Shown: one piece after another, positions 32,671 through 45,409 of the stretch
Layout of the letters: each line of letters opens with the position of its first letter
Position numbering within the stretch: position 1 is the first letter of the stretch
Assembly: GCA_022410635.1 (NCBI GenBank)
Contig: JAJVDF010000236.1
Span: forward strand, 1,153,421 to 1,217,420
Direction of reading: 5' to 3'
From: Tretioscincus oriximinensis
Taxonomy: Eukaryota > Chordata > Lepidosauria > Squamata > Gymnophthalmidae
DNA length: 64,000 nucleotides
Translations under genes and position numbers: made by a program
Notes under the pieces: generated by a model
The model's database searches: none
The model's input: the letters and a program-made list of their open reading frames with translations, nothing else
Told to the model about the DNA's origin: nothing

Positions 32671-33564
32671 ACCCTTCAGCAGAAAAGCAGGCACCCCTAA
32701 AGACTCAATGTGACACACCGATTGCCTGATTCACACGCAAGGCCACAAAAAATAAAGGCTGCAGAGCATCTGGCTCCCACACACTGTCTGGAGTCTATAA
32801 TGATCTTCTGTAGCAGTTCCCGGACCACTTGTACAGCATGGATGGCATTGCAGCTTGTGGCCACCAGGGGGAGCTCACCACAGAAGACGGTTGGCGGCAG
32901 GTGACTGTCTTCACGTCCTGCATGCAGTTGCTCTGCAACGGACGATGACGGTAGGGGACAATGGCGGTGGCTTTAGGACAGCCAGGATAAGCCTAACATG
33001 GATACTGCTGGGCACCTGTCTGAGAATTTTTGTATCAGTTTCCCTTTGTGTATAGGTGAACCATGTTCACCCTAAGCTCCTGCTCTCTCTTAAGCCTGAA
33101 ACTTCACCTTGGGTTCTAAGATAAGATTCCAGCTCCCTTGCCTAGCAGCTCCACCTGGCGGCTGTTAGCTCAAGAAATCAGGTTACTTCGCCACCAATGC
33201 AAGGCATAAGCCAATATCCACACACACACAGTCCAAAGTTACAAGGGCAGAAGAAGGTTAGCTAAGCCAGTAACAGGCTTCGGGAAATCCATACAGAGCA
33301 CAAGCTAAAGCATCACTTGTTTTCCAGCAAAGAAGCTGCAGGCTGAAAGATGCGGTGCGTGATTTCACAGCCTTCGTCAGCAAATGCTGGAACCCCCTCG
33401 CACGGGCGTGTTCCCTCCTGCTGTCCAAGATCTCTCGGGCTCTATCTAATTGTAACCCTTCATCGTCTGATTCGGCCCCAGTCTGAAGTTGCAGCAGCTG
33501 CTGAGGAGAAAGGGGAGGGAGAAGTGGAGCCTGTATCACCTACTCCTACTCCTCTGAACTGAAG
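32671..33564. other. Unassigned stretch, possible old LTR-type repeat
   Basis: No confident gene. A minus-strand frame at 33539-33258 reads 'REILDSRREHARARGFQHLL', well formed but unrecognised. A short CA run is at 33222. Confidence 0.3.
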
Positions 33565-33850
33565 TCATCATAAGAACATAAGTGGAGCCCTGCTGAATGG
33601 GACCAGAGCCCATCTAGTCCATCCTTCTGCCTCACAAAGTGGCCCACCCATTGCACCTTAGAAGCAGAAGGAGGCAAAATCTTCACCTGTTCCAGATGCC
33701 CTGCAAATGGCATTTCAGGAATCGGGCCTATTGCTCCATCTCGGAGGCAGGAACCACCCCAAGAGAAGACATCCACCCTAGTAGCTGTTTATACCCTTGG
33801 CTTCCATGAACATGTCTAACTCTGTTTTAAAGCTATCCAGACAGGGTTGG
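33565..33850 (-). mobile_element. CR1 3' fragment
   Basis: The 3' end at 33568 ('cataagaacataagtggagc') is followed by 'ctagtccatccttctgcctc' and 'gcatttcaggaatc' on the minus-strand CR1 pattern. Confidence 0.7.
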
Positions 33851-33895
33851 TCACGACAATAGTAATGATAAATACTAACTTTTGAAACTATTTCT

Positions 33896-34410
33896 GAACG
33901 TTTATTTATTTATACATACTTATATCCCACTGTACACCCAGGTCTCAGGATGGCCAAAGGGCAGCACGCATAGCTTTGACTGCTTCTCTACGAATGGTGC
34001 TGTCATTAAGAGCATGGAGAGGCGTGAGCATCCTGTCCTGGCTCCAGCTCTAGCCAACACAGATATTCAAAAGCAAGCAGATTTGCAATCTACATTTAAA
34101 AAACATTCAAGAGCTCAAGCTGGATGGAAAGGGACTCAGAGCAGCTTATAAGGTTAATTATCAGCCAATGGTAAGAATTAACCTTGTAACCCGATCTGAG
34201 TCCCTTCGGGTGAGAAGGGCAGAGTATAAAAAACAGGTTCGTCTTCTACAACAGATGCCCTGTGAAGTAGGCAAGGCTGAGAGGGTTCTAAAGAACTGCG
34301 ATTGGTCCAAGATCACCCAGCTGGCTTTAGGGAGGAGAGTGGAATCGAACCAGGAGGCTACTAGGTAAGAGTCCAGCACTCAAGTCACTACACCAGACTG
34401 GCTCCTATCA
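33896..34410 (-). mobile_element. CORE-SINE mosaic with tRNA-like head
   Basis: Minus-strand reading from 34405 gives a tRNA-like head with an A box (TGGTGTAGTGA type) and B box GGTTCGATTCC, then the CORE-like 'CTGGGTGATCTTGGACCA'. The tail at 33896-33990 has 'tatcccactgtacacccagg' and an A/T run. A plus-oriented SINE tail near 34185-34235 sits in the middle, so this is at least two SINE pieces. Confidence 0.6.
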
Positions 34411-34559
34411 ATGAGAGCCATAGAGGAAAACACACCTGTCCCCTGGCTCTTGTAATTAGTTTGTGTTTTGTATTCACAAAATGCAACTAGGCAACACACA
34501 GGCACAAGGAAGTAAAAGGGAGCAAATACTGGCTTCATAAAAGCAGAATTTCTCTCTCT

Positions 34560-35150
34560 GCGCTATCCTACTAATCACTTATTTTAAACTTATTTACTCA
34601 TTTTTTGACATAACACAAATAAGGAAACACAAACCAACCCGTAGCAATCAAATCCTTTACAAACCATTTCCNACCCTTGGAGGTATTATACACATTAACA
34701 ACCATCTTGGCATCACGGTCAGGAAACCCTTTACTTTCCTTCCTGCATTCTGACCTCTCATTTGTTGCTTGGATGCACGAAATCCATTTTTTCTTTACGT
34801 CATACTTAGTTCTTATTCCCAGATACGTCATCCTTTGATGCCTTAGTCATTCAANACTTAGGATATCTAATACATAGTATATCCAGTTTTTTATATTTCA
34901 TTTTGCTTCATCTTTCCAGCCCAGAGTTACAAGACACACTGGGGTCTCAATATTAACAATTCTAATAAGTCCTTGTCTTCTTGAGTTAAATTTAAAATTT
35001 CAAAGCACATAAATACACTTCTTTTCATCCCATACTGTATTTTCTCTCTTTACATTAACAATGGACCCAATTAGTTTCCAGAAATTGTTAACCCTATTAC
35101 ATTGCCACCATAAATGAAATGTATCTCATCTCACACTTATTTTTATTCAC
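34560..35150 (-). mobile_element. L1-like LINE ORF2 C-terminal fragment
   Basis: Minus-strand translation near 35115-35040 gives 'HLWWQCNRVNNFWKLIGSIV', resembling the H-x-W-W-x-C ... F-W block at the L1 ORF2 C-terminus. The rest toward 34560 is AT-rich and frameshifted. Confidence 0.5.
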
Positions 35151-35174
35151 TTATTCTAGTACACAAGAGTATAA

Positions 35175-35455
35175 GAACATCAGAGGAGCCCTGCTGAACA
35201 GCCCACCTAGTCCAGCCTCCTGTCTCACTTAGTTACCCACCCGTTGCCCTAAACATCTCAAGCAGCAGAAGACAGAAAAATCTTCATCTGCTCTCAACTC
35301 TTTGCAAATGGCATTTCAGGAATCCTGCCTGTCGTTCCGTCCTGGAGGCAGGATCAAGACATCCGTGGCTTTTATGGATTTTCCTAATCGTGCATTAAAG
35401 TTCTCCAAACTTTACCCACTTACCACCACTTCCTCTGGAAGTTAATCCTACAGTA
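35175..35455 (-). mobile_element. CR1 3' fragment
   Basis: The 3' end ('gaacatcagaggagccctgc') and 'cttaccaccacttcctctgg' match the other minus-strand copies. Confidence 0.7.
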
Positions 35456-36175
35456 CAGTATTAAATGTATGACTCAGATTATGTGGCCACCAAATGCCAG
35501 CACCTTGGAGGGTTGTCTCCTGCTGGGGCCCCAATCTGAGCCCTGAAACCCCTTTTGAGACTTTTATACTCACCTAGGTTGGGACTGCTAGATCGGCACG
35601 TGTCATGGCTGCTCCACTGATCAGCAGAAGGTATCCCTTCCTCCACGCCCTCTCCTCTGCCCCATGCAGAAACGTCCACTGCAGTAATGAAGGCGCCTAT
35701 GGAAAAGTGAGTACAGGGGTCTATAGTCTGCTTGGGTCCTCTGGGGCATCACAAGGTCTGCCTCCCAAAGCCCTTCCACAGGGGCACAATCCAGGGACAT
35801 GAGGGTCTGCAGCAATGAAAGACATATGGGTAGGTTAGCAGGGAGCAACTCTGCACACGCCAACGCGCACACTGACTGAGCTACACAAGAAGCAGAGCTG
35901 GTCAGCTCTAGTCAGACAAAGTGAACTTTGGAAGATTGGAAGAGGCCCCAGTGAATATCTAGTCAGGAAGTAATGGTGTTCTTGCCATCCTGAGCTGCCT
36001 ATATAGTTCATCCCATTTCCCTTTCCTGCCATGCCTGCCACGGACACTGGTGAGGACTCATCATCTGAGGAAGAAGGGAGCCGGGCCCAGCGAAAGCCAG
36101 GCAGTTCCTGAGCTGCAGCAGAGGCAAGCCTGTCCTTTGTAAGCAACTATGAAGAAGATGAAGATTGGTGCAGGC
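35456..36175 (-). repeat. Duplicated exon block 2, right part
   Basis: It holds S2 and a 3' flank (35830-36175) with 'cagacaaagtgaactttgga' and 'gaggactcatcatctgagga' that recurs beside S5 at 48170-48400. The S5 copy has a SINE in this flank that is absent here. Confidence 0.75.
35574..35696 (-). CDS. Exon S2 of the array
   Basis: A 123-bp phase 1-1 exon with acceptor CTTTTCCATAG and donor CTAG then GTGAGT. It encodes 'AVDVSAWGRGEGVEEGI' and 'SSHDTCRSSSPNLG'. Open throughout and equal in length to S1 and S5. No E exon follows within this block, so it would splice on to S1 or another exon. Confidence 0.75.
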   Translation of the reverse strand, partial: APSLLQWTFLHGAEERAWRKGYLLLISGAAMTRADLAVPT

Positions 36176-36674
36176 GACAGGCCTTGCTGGAGCAAATAAA
36201 AGTCAAAGCTAAGGCACCTGCTGTTGGAAGACAGGTTCGCTTTGGCCCTTTTAATACTTCAGTTAATACACATCAGTCTGTAAAGCATCAGTCCATAAAC
36301 GTACACACAAACACACACACTTCTGGCTGGGAAAGTGCATCTTATGGAGCAAAAATTACGATACCTTCGACACATATATTAAATCTCTATGAGTTTGTTC
36401 ATGGAACACTTTCCAGAAATTTTTGAACATTTAATTTTTGCCCCTGTGGAACTGAGGTTTTCCTCTCTTTTTCCTGTCATAGTTCCTTTAGCAGATTCTG
36501 ATTCTTTTTGTAACTTTACTGAGGCCAACATTTTGCCCATACAAGAGCACATACTGGCAGAAAGTGATAGAAAGCAACTCTGANTTAAGCCAACTTCCTA
36601 GCAGTTTCTACAAGACCTACAACCCAAGTTTAGGAAAAAAGCTTTCCTTGGACCCTTGCCCACCCCATACTCAC

Positions 36675-36758
36675 CCTGCCAAGGGCTTCTAGGTGATGGT
36701 TCCTCTTCCTGTTCTTGCTTCACCTGGAGTCCAAAGTCATCTTGGATAATCTGAATTT
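36675..36758 (-). CDS. Exon E3 of the array, shortened in frame
   Basis: An 84-bp phase 1-1 exon between acceptor TTTTCCAAAG and donor CAGG then GTGAGT. Compared with E1, E4 and E5 it lacks 18 bases in frame, removing the segment that contains the usual V/I-K-E-E motif. It instead has Lys where the others have Glu, giving LQVKQEQEEEPSP, which restores a psi-K-x-E (VKQE) six residues earlier. Open and otherwise conserved. Confidence 0.7.
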
Positions 36759-37344
36759 CTTTGGAAAATAAAGGTAATTACATGCCAAATNCATCCTCGT
36801 GAGAACAGCTCTGGGATGTTGCCAGAGGTGCAGAAGTAGTTTGTGGAAATATTTCTGCCAGACACTTGGCCATGTGCTCAAGAGGCTGTATCCAGACACA
36901 CCTCAAAAACTTCACATTTGTTGTTCCTGTGCAATGTAAGCTTAAGGAAGCATTTGCTCCCTAGTTTATCCAGGCATTATCCAGTTTATCCAGTCTATAA
37001 CAAAAGACTCATGTTGGCTTNTGTGACCTCCCCCATTTTAAGGTTTGTATTTGTTCTATAAATTTACTGTGCTATCCCAGAGGGAGGGGGGAAGAGCAGG
37101 CCTCGGCAAAGGCGTGGNTTCCTGGTTCCCTGTTTGGGAGGGGGCAANGCTGGAGAAGCCAGCCAATATATCTCTCACATGGCATTTGCCTAACCTTGTG
37201 CAATTATCTTAAATTTTATATTTACAAAAATGCAACTAGGGAACACACAGACACAAGNGAAAGAGAGCAAATGCTGATTCCTAAAAGCAGAATTCATCTC
37301 TCCAGTCTGTCAGCCCTTATATTTATTCACTTATCCCCATTCAC

Positions 37345-37760
37345 AAGATTATAAAAACCTAAGAGGAGGTCTGCTAAATGAGGCCACAGCCGGTCTCCTT
37401 CAGCCTTCTGTCTCACCCAGTTACCCACCAGTTTCCCCAGTTTCAAGCAGATGAAGAATGCAAAACCCTCATCTGTTNTTCACTCCCTGCAAATGGTACT
37501 GCAGGAATNCTGCCTGTTGCTGCATCCCAGTGGCAGGATCAAGAGATCCATCCTAGTAGCTATTGATACCCTTGGCTTTCATGGATTTGCTCTTTTGGAA
37601 GTCAATTCCACAGTCCAGTAATAAACGTATTACTCGGATTAGACTTTTCTGGAGTATAAAGTCATGCATGGAATAGATAAGGGGAACAGAGAAATTTTCA
37701 CTATTGCACAACACTAAGATCAGGGGTATTCATTGAAACTGAAAGGCAGAGGAAAGACAA
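37345..37760. mobile_element. CR1 fragments inside block 3
   Basis: A minus-strand 3' fragment (37345-37600) is followed by a short plus-strand ORF2 piece (37640-37760, 'taaagtcatgcatggaatag'). Both interrupt the E3-S3 interval. Confidence 0.6.
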
Positions 37761-37821
37761 AGGAAAAGAAATTACCCAAGGTCACTGGTATGTTTTTTGC
37801 TGCTTTCATATCTAGACTCAC

Positions 37822-37938
37822 CCAGGTTGGGACTGCTAGGACGGCTTGTGTCACGGCTGCTCCCTTGGTTAGCAAACGATCCCCTTTCCTCCTGGGCCTC
37901 TCCTGGGCCCCCTGCAGACACTTCAGCAATGGAAGCGC
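37822..37938 (-). CDS. Exon S3 of the array
   Basis: A 117-bp phase 1-1 exon, two codons shorter than the other S exons, with acceptor CATTTCCGTAG and donor CTGG then GTGAGT. It encodes 'GGPGEAQEERGSFANQGSSR' and 'PSSPNLG'. The conserved AW pair of the other S exons is lost. Open reading frame. Confidence 0.75.
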
Positions 37939-38130
37939 CTACGGAAATGAAAGGTGATTCCAGGTGGTTGTGACTTACCTGACCCTCCTNGGGCACTAGA
38001 GTCTGCCCCCTGGAGCCCCTCCACAAGCACACAGGAGAAATGGGGTGCAGAATTAGGAGTGCCAGGTGCCTCTCTGGACTCTCCAAGGTCCCAGAGGTGG
38101 GTGGCAGCAGGGGAGTAAAGTGGGACATTC

Positions 38131-38815
38131 ATGGGGGCCCTCTGCTCCTGCTAACATCTCAGATAAAACACACCACAGTTTGTAACGCTCCATATTATGC
38201 ACATTCCCCACACACATTTTTGATGCGTCATTCCATAATACGCACAAACATTTTCATCTTAGGGAACGAAAAATACTGTACCTTCGGCATATGCATTCAT
38301 ATTTTTATCAGTTCCTCCACGGACCCTCTCCAGACATTTTCCACATTTGACTGGTGCCCTTGTGGAACTGAGTATTTCCTCCCTTTATCCTGTTATATTT
38401 CCTTTGGGAGATTCTGTGTATTTTTGTAACTTTACTGGGTCCACTATTTCACCCAGGGAAGAGGACATGCCACCAGGAATGACAACTGAGGGATTCCTAG
38501 CTTTGCTCGCTTCCCTACAATTTCTCCAAGACCTGCCCCCCTGGTTCAGGAAAAGCTTCCCTTGGGCCCTGGCCCACCCCATACTCACCTTGGCAGGGGC
38601 TTCCGGGAGGCGATGGCTCCTCCTTAACGCACATACCTTCCTGCTCTTGCTCACCCTGGAGTCCAACATCATCTTGGCCAATCTGCATTTCTTAGGGGAA
38701 AAAGGCAATTACATGACCTTCTTCATGCTTTAACCAGCTGCCGCCACCACTTCTGGAAGTCAGTTCCACAGTACAGGAGTAAATGACTCGGATTATCTGG
38801 CCACCAACCAAATTA
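38131..38815 (-). repeat. Duplicated exon block 4, S exon lost
   Basis: Flank plus E4 closely match 46880-47485 for several hundred bases. Similarity stops near 38810 ('atctggccaccaa'), where block 5 continues toward S5, so the S exon was deleted or never copied. Confidence 0.8.
38589..38690 (-). CDS. Exon E4 of the array
   Basis: A 102-bp phase 1-1 exon, acceptor TTCCCCTAAG, donor CCAAG then GTGAGT. It encodes EMQIGQDDVGLQGEQEQEG then MCVKEEPSPPGSPCQ with the VKEE sumoylation-type motif. It is nearly identical to E5, differing at a handful of bases, so the pair arose recently. Confidence 0.75.
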
Positions 38816-39070
38816 TCTGAACAAATTCCCTGAAGTCAGATGTAAATCCTGGCTCTATATAGTGCATATTAATTCAGATAGTCTCTCAAAACTGAAAATA
38901 TTAATTAAATTATTCAAGTTTATTTATGACCGCGGGTATGTTACAGGAGGGAAGAGTCTCTGGACTGCAGATAAAAAATAAAATGGATTCTCTCTGTTTG
39001 ACCTTTTGAACATGATTAACCCTGTTCTTCCTTGTAGAGAGCAGAGTTGTCTTAAAGCATCCCAACAGGT

Positions 39071-42000
39071 CAGAAAGGAACACCCCATTCTCCAACTTAC
39101 CTGTTGGGTAGTGTTCCTGGATCTAGGAGGTAAGTCATGTCCTAACTGTGGGTGATTCCTGATTGGCTGCACCAACAGAAGCCCCACCTCTAAAGAGCTT
39201 TATAAGCCCCCTGAGACGGCCATGTTCTCCACTCCTTCTGGAACAGTGAAAGTAGAAAAAAGAAACAAGGAAGCAGCACAGGAAACAAAGAAGCCCAATA
39301 TTTATTAACTTCCAGAAGAACAAAAATACTAGGAAACAATACGTCTAGGCCACCATAAGGACATGAACACTTATACTAAGAGAAAAATAGGCACAAAATA
39401 GCCCAACATTCATCAGTCTATACAGATAGCACAACATGAGAGTTGACAAAACGAGAACATAGTGAAAAATTAGGGATGAAGCCACAGCAGGAAGAGATGG
39501 GTGGCATAACTTACCTCCTAGATCCAGAAACACCACCCCCCACAGGTAAATTGGACAATGGGGTGTTCCTTTCCCTGGATTTAGGAGGCAAGTCATGCCC
39601 TAACTGTGGGACGTAGCCAAGTATAACTCATAAGGCCACCTCAATACAGGATGGGGCTATGACTCCTCTTCCACGTCCTCCTCCAAGATTTACTGCAAAA
39701 TCCTCCTGCCACAGGCGAGCCTGTTCGAAAAGTCAAGGACTAACTTATAGTGCAAAGCGAATGTNTTAAACGTACTCCACGTTGCTGCCTCACAGATTAC
39801 TTTAACTGTGGCATGACTGTAAAAGGCTGCCGAGACAGAAGCCTATCTGGTGGAGTGTGCATACGCGTTCACTGTAGGTTTACCTTGCAGAGTGCATGTT
39901 AATTGATAAGTTCCTTAATCCAGGAAGCAATGGTTCTTGGTTTTGCCTGTGAAGCCTGTTTACAACAATGGAACAAGACAAATAAAGACTCTTATTTATG
40001 AAAATTCTTTGTCCTCTTAAGTTAAGTAAGGACCGCCCTCCGAACGTCCAAAGAGTGCCAATGTTCTTCTTTCGGATTCAAAGGATTCGGACAAAACAAG
40101 GGAAGAACCACTTTCTGATCAATGTGGAAACGTGACACTACTTTGGGCTTAAAGAGGAGGGTCAGTTTTCAACACCAACGCCCCATCCGTCTTCTGAAAA
40201 CATTGAGGGAGCATAAATAAAGCTGAGACTTCTGACACCCTTCTAGAAGACACTATGGCAACCAAAAACACCGTTTCAAGAGGAGGCCTCCCGCAAGGAT
40301 TCAAAAGCAGGTCTGGCTAGGGTCCCAAGGACTACGTTCAGTTTCCAGGAGGGAAACCTGTGTTAAACTGGCTCATTCTTAACTGCCTTAATGAATTTAA
40401 GTATATGTCCATAGGAGGCTAGTGTGGTTTCAGCAGTGATATCAAACACCGAGGCTATGGCAGCCACTTGCCTCCTGAGAGTGCTTGATCTAAGGCCCAG
40501 TTCCAGGCCCCACTGCAAGAAAGAGATAACATCTTCATGGTTAGCCTGGAATAGGTCTCTTCCCAATAATGAAATCCATGAACAGAAGGTTTTTCAAACC
40601 CTGGAGTAAGCTGACAAAGTAGATGGCCATTTNTCCTTCAGAAGGGTGGAGATCATTGAGTCAGAGGACCCTAAAAGTCTGTACCCCACCCTCTGAGCCA
40701 GCCTGGGTTGGAATGGCAGACTGACCCCTGGATCAATTGGTCTGGACACATGGATGTGGAAGGCTGAGCGATAGCAAGTAACCAGAGTGGAGAACCATTG
40801 GCCAAAATGGAGCCATGGCAATGATGGTGGCAGTGGAGCTCATGACCCGTGCAGGAAGCTTAGTGATCATAGGTAGTAGAGGGAATGCATATAGGCGACC
40901 CCAAGGCCATGGATGTGATAGGGCATCCACCCCTCCACTTCCCGCTGGTGATGACATGCTAGAAAACGAGGGACCTGTACATTCGAGCTGGTGGCAAAAA
41001 GATCCATCACGGGCATTCCCCATCTGCAGGCAATGATGGCAAAGAGGCACAGATGGAGGCTTCGTTTGGCATTTGGAAGTCTCTGCCTGCTGAAGGCATC
41101 TGCAGTTACATTGAGGGTGCCCTGAATGTAAAGAGCAGACAGAAACACGATGTTAACTTCCGCCCATTGAAACAATAGGGCCGAGAGCGCCATAAGATTC
41201 CTGGAACGCGTACCCCCTTGCTTGTTAACATGGCTTTGCCNTAGTATTAGCTGTACGAACAAGTACATGGCTGTCAGTAAGTAAGGGAGCAAAGACCTAG
41301 AAAGCCAGGAAAATAGCCNTTAATTAGAGCCAGTTTATGGAATGCTCCAGGTCTGCAACTGTCCAGATGCCCTGGACCATCCTACCCTGGCAACGTGCTC
41401 CCCATCCGGAGACTAGCAACGGATGTGAGAACTTGTTGCTGAGAAGGGATTAGAGGAGTAGCCCTTAACATCCAGCTCTCATCTAGCCACCATATCAAAC
41501 AACAGCAGAAATTCTGGGAAAGAGAAATCAAAAGTGGGGTCTTGTTCATAACCTGTTCAGTATACGGCAACAGTAACCATTGTTAACTCTGACATAAAAA
41601 TGAGCCCAATGAACAATATCAAAAAAGGACACCATTTTGCCAAGAAGAGATGTTAAGAGGAACAATGGGGCTCTGTGGCATGCTCTGACTACCTTGACTA
41701 AGTCTCTGAGTTCTCGAACTCTGAAGGGGTCGGGAGCTATAGTCCCTTTTCAGGTATTAATGATGGCTGCGAGATGTAAGATGAACCGAGCGGGCCGAAA
41801 AGAGCTCTTAGGGAAATTTATGAGAAAACCATGTGACTCAAGGCAAGATAAGAGTCTCCTCAAGGTCCATATAGGCAGATGACAAGGATGCAGACACTAG
41901 GAGGATATCATCCAGGTAGGCAGATAGCAAAATCCCTTTTGCCCGCAGGTCCATGAAGTGAGATAGAATTTTTGAGAAATGTGAGGGGAGGAGATTAAGC

Positions 42001-44923
42001 AAAAAGGTAAAGGAGAACTGCAGGTGGTGGGAACCCACCGCAAAATGGAGGAGGTGTCTAGAGAAGGGGTGGACCGGCACATGCAGGTAAGCATGCTCTA
42101 AGTCTAGGGAAGAGAGGAAATTGTTAGGTGGGATGGCTGACCAGATTGTATCAATAATCCCCATCTTGAATCGCCTGTATCACATAAAGGTGTTGAAATA
42201 GCATAGATTCAGAATGGGTTGAAGTCCCTCAGATCTCTTCTTTACCATGAAGAGGTGAGAATATATCGCCAAACCTTGCTGATCTGTGGGCACTGGCTCC
42301 ACGGCTTTAAGAAAGAAGAGTTTATTAACAACAGTATGCAAGGCATATGCCTTAGAGGCTGGAGAACCTGTATTGGTTGGTAAGAGTCGAGCTCAAGGAG
42401 ATAACCATCAGTTAACAATCGGTAGGACCCGGGGGGTGTCACCTGAGGACTGCCAGTGGGAAGCAAAATGGCATAGCCTCCTGCCAACTGGGGACAAAGA
42501 CCCATTAGTATCTTTGGAAGGAACAAAAATTGGGTGCCCCTCTCTGAGAGTATGATTTGCTTTGGCCTCTGGGGCGATAAGGTTGTGCTTTATACGTAGA
42601 TGAGAATTCCCTTTGAGGATAAAAAGATTGTCTGTTAGCAGGGTAGAATGGTCTGAAGTTGCCAAAACCTCATCTATAGGAGGGGTAACATCGTTCTTTG
42701 CCTCCATTCCTATTTTGAAACCCTTGCTTCTTATTCTTGGGTTCCGCCAAGGTTTCCTTCAGCTTGGCAGTACCAAAAAGGATGGATCCTAGGAAGGGAG
42801 TTCCTGAGAGGTCACATCACAGGACAAGGACAAGATCTGCTGGATAAACCTGATTGGACACAGGAAGACTGGAGAAAGAGTAGGGTCCAGCAGTAGAGCT
42901 TCCGACCACTTGAAGGCAGCTCTGGAGAAGAGTGCCACACTGGCCTTGGTCTTGGTTGATAACGAAACAGCCTTGAAGGCACGCTTGAGGAGANTTTCCA
43001 TCCTGCGGTCATGATCACGAAGGGGCGTGTCCCCACATTTGGGCGCTGCCAAATGGGATACCAGAGTGGTGACATCATCATCTGCTAGGGGCATCTGCCA
43101 AATTTTTGGATCACCAATGTCCCCCCCAAAATGTTTTCTAAGCAAGGCAGGAGGTCTAATTGGCTTCGTAGGGGTCAGCCAATCCTTGAGCAACAAGTCT
43201 TTAAAGGACATAGGCAAGGAAGGGCTGGGAGAGGTAGAGTCAGCTGGCAGCATGAGGATGGCCCTCTCTTTAGCCAGCTTCTCCAAGACTGGGTTAGCCT
43301 GCTCCAAATCGAGGGTAGCAATGAGCTTCTTTAGAAGCTTGGGATACATATCAGGCTTGAAAAAACAAAAAGGCTAATCTGAATTTTCTTCCTAGTTCTC
43401 ATTATCCTGGGATGAGTCTGAAAATCAGTCCTCCAAGGGGCGCCCTGGGCCGCCTTCATCCTCGTCTGTGGAAGGAAGGGAGACTAGCTGGCAAAGTAAG
43501 TCTGCAGAAGACTCTCCTCAGGTGAATGCCTCGTGTGAAGATTTGAATGAGGCCTTGCGCGGACCCTGAGGTGACAGAACGCACTGCCTCGCGGAGTCTG
43601 CAGGGGGAAGGCGCGATGTTATCCGTAGTGACGCGTCAGCCAAGGGCAATTTGACAGTCTGCAAGGTTGTGTCGGTTCTTTGCCCCACATTTCCTGCATT
43701 ACGGGGGGGGGAGGGTGTCCCGCTTGCACTTCATGCTCTTATCCTTCAATCTGAGCTTCACCGTCATGTTTAGATGATGTTTTCTTTGATGCATCAGACG
43801 TGGAANCCTTGCTGGAGGCGCCCTTTGATGACATCTTAGGCGCTGTGACTGCTACCTCCGCATCTGAAGATCCACCTGTCTTTTTGCTGAAGTCAGAATT
43901 TGACATTGACACTTTGTGGAAGGAGCTCTTGCNGTTGGTGCTTTTGGCGGATAATTAGGCCTGGTTTTGGCCTTTTTGGTGGGCCTGCGATCCTCCCCAT
44001 CAAGACTGAAGGCGGCACCCATCTTGGAGTCAGCCCAATCGCCCAAAGAATCATGGGATTTGGGCAGGGTAGTGAGGCGCGCGCGCCATACGGTGCAGTA
44101 GAACTTGGGCCGAAGAGACAGATCAGGGTAGAGTTGGCTGGTTGCTGGCGGTTATCGAAGCAATTGGCCATGGCCTGCCTAATCTGAGAGGAAAAATCTA
44201 GACCTGCCGCCAGTAAAGGGCTTTCCTCTTCTATCACCATGTTGGCACTAATATCCCCTTGTTCGGACATTGCGGCCAGTCAGCTCAAACAGTCGCCCTC
44301 AGCCCGCTCGTCTGTTACTTCAACCAGCCCGCTCGTCTGTTACGCCAACCAGTATAGAGGCGGTTAATAAAGTCTCAGACAGGCTCTGTCCCCTCCGTCA
44401 AATGGGACTAAAAGTCCCGTTCCAGTCAGCGTCCACTGCACCTGCATCCCACACGGGAAGAGGGGGGCCAGTTGACAGCTCAGCGCCTGCAGACCACACG
44501 GAAAAGTTCGCCGGGGGCGCTACTGACTGCTGCAATGAAAGTCTCCAGTATGTGGCGGATTTGGTCGATCTGAGCCTGGGAGGGTCTTTAGGCAAAGAAG
44601 TTCCGAATTTGAGGAGGGGGTCCTCAATGATCCCCTGGAGATAATGGGACCTGATATCTCATCAGAACTGTCAGAGGACGCAAAGACCATGAAAGGCCTA
44701 GACTAATATACTACAAATGAAAAGGCTGAACAGCAACAGAAGAACTGGGGAATGTGTCCGTCTCGGGGGACTTATAAAGCTCTTTAGATTGGCTTCTGTT
44801 GCTGCAGCCAATCAGGAATCACCCATAATTATTTATTTTATTTTATTTATTTATTTATACTTATACCCCGCCCTATACCCGAAGGTCTCAGGGCGGCAAT
44901 GACTTACCTCCTAGATCCAGGGA
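39071..44923 (-). mobile_element. DIRS-type retrotransposon, copy B
   Basis: Inverted terminal repeats lie at 39071-39250 and about 44720-44923. The internal complementary region at about 39495-39610 is complementary to both outer ends. In minus order: gag-like 44270-42789 ('PLLAAGLDFSSQIRQAMANC', 'DTPLRDHDRRME'), reverse transcriptase 42526-41838 ('HFVDLRAKGILLSAYLDDIL' with YLDD), RNase H-like 41292-40867 ('LSALYIQGTLNVTADAFSRQ') and tyrosine recombinase 41050-39650 ('STLRRQVAAIASVFDI'). Frameshifts and stops make it inactive. A SINE tail is inserted in the right terminal repeat. Confidence 0.85.
44828..44898 (-). mobile_element. SINE tail inserted in the DIRS right terminal repeat
   Basis: The 'ttatttattttattttattt' run followed by 'acttataccccgccctatac' and 'gaaggtctcagggcggca' interrupts the terminal repeat, which resumes as 'atgacttacctcctagatcc'. 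Confidence 0.65.
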
Positions 44924-45409
44924 ATATATATTGTGCAAGCAACTGTATGCAACATTGATCAGAAATTTTGAAAGTTGTTGAAATTGATTGTTTTCTCTTG
45001 GCTTCCTGGATTAAGTAAGTGATAGCTCATTTAGTCCTGTCTCACATACTGGCTTGTTAATTAATTCTGGGCATCTCTGACAACATACAATACTGAATAT
45101 TTTTTTAAACTGATTTTTGTTGGCATGTTTTAGTTTCTGTGCAACACAAAAACATATGCTTGATCAATTTGTCCATTGCAAAAATCACAAATGAGTTCAA
45201 TCNTTTCTCATGGAAGTCTGGGATTTTAAAGCAGATGTATGGAGACTATGGACATGGAATCGCTGAATTCTCAGTTCGGTTCAGCAACCAGGGAAGATGG
45301 GAGACGTAATCACCGTTTTTAAAAATACATCATTTCCCCACTTGTTCATTAGAAATAATTTTAAGGCACACACAAAATAGTGAGTGTGGGAATCAAGAGA
45401 TAAAGCCCT
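44924..45409. other. Unassigned AT-rich stretch
   Basis: Nothing is recognised with confidence. Confidence 0.3.

Larger units (their letters stand above)
36176..38130 (-). repeat. Duplicated exon block 3
   Basis: Order along plus: flank ('gcatcttatggagcaaaaat' at 36340), E3, an interval with CR1 pieces (37345-37600 minus, 37640-37760 plus), then S3 and its 3' flank. Confidence 0.8.
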
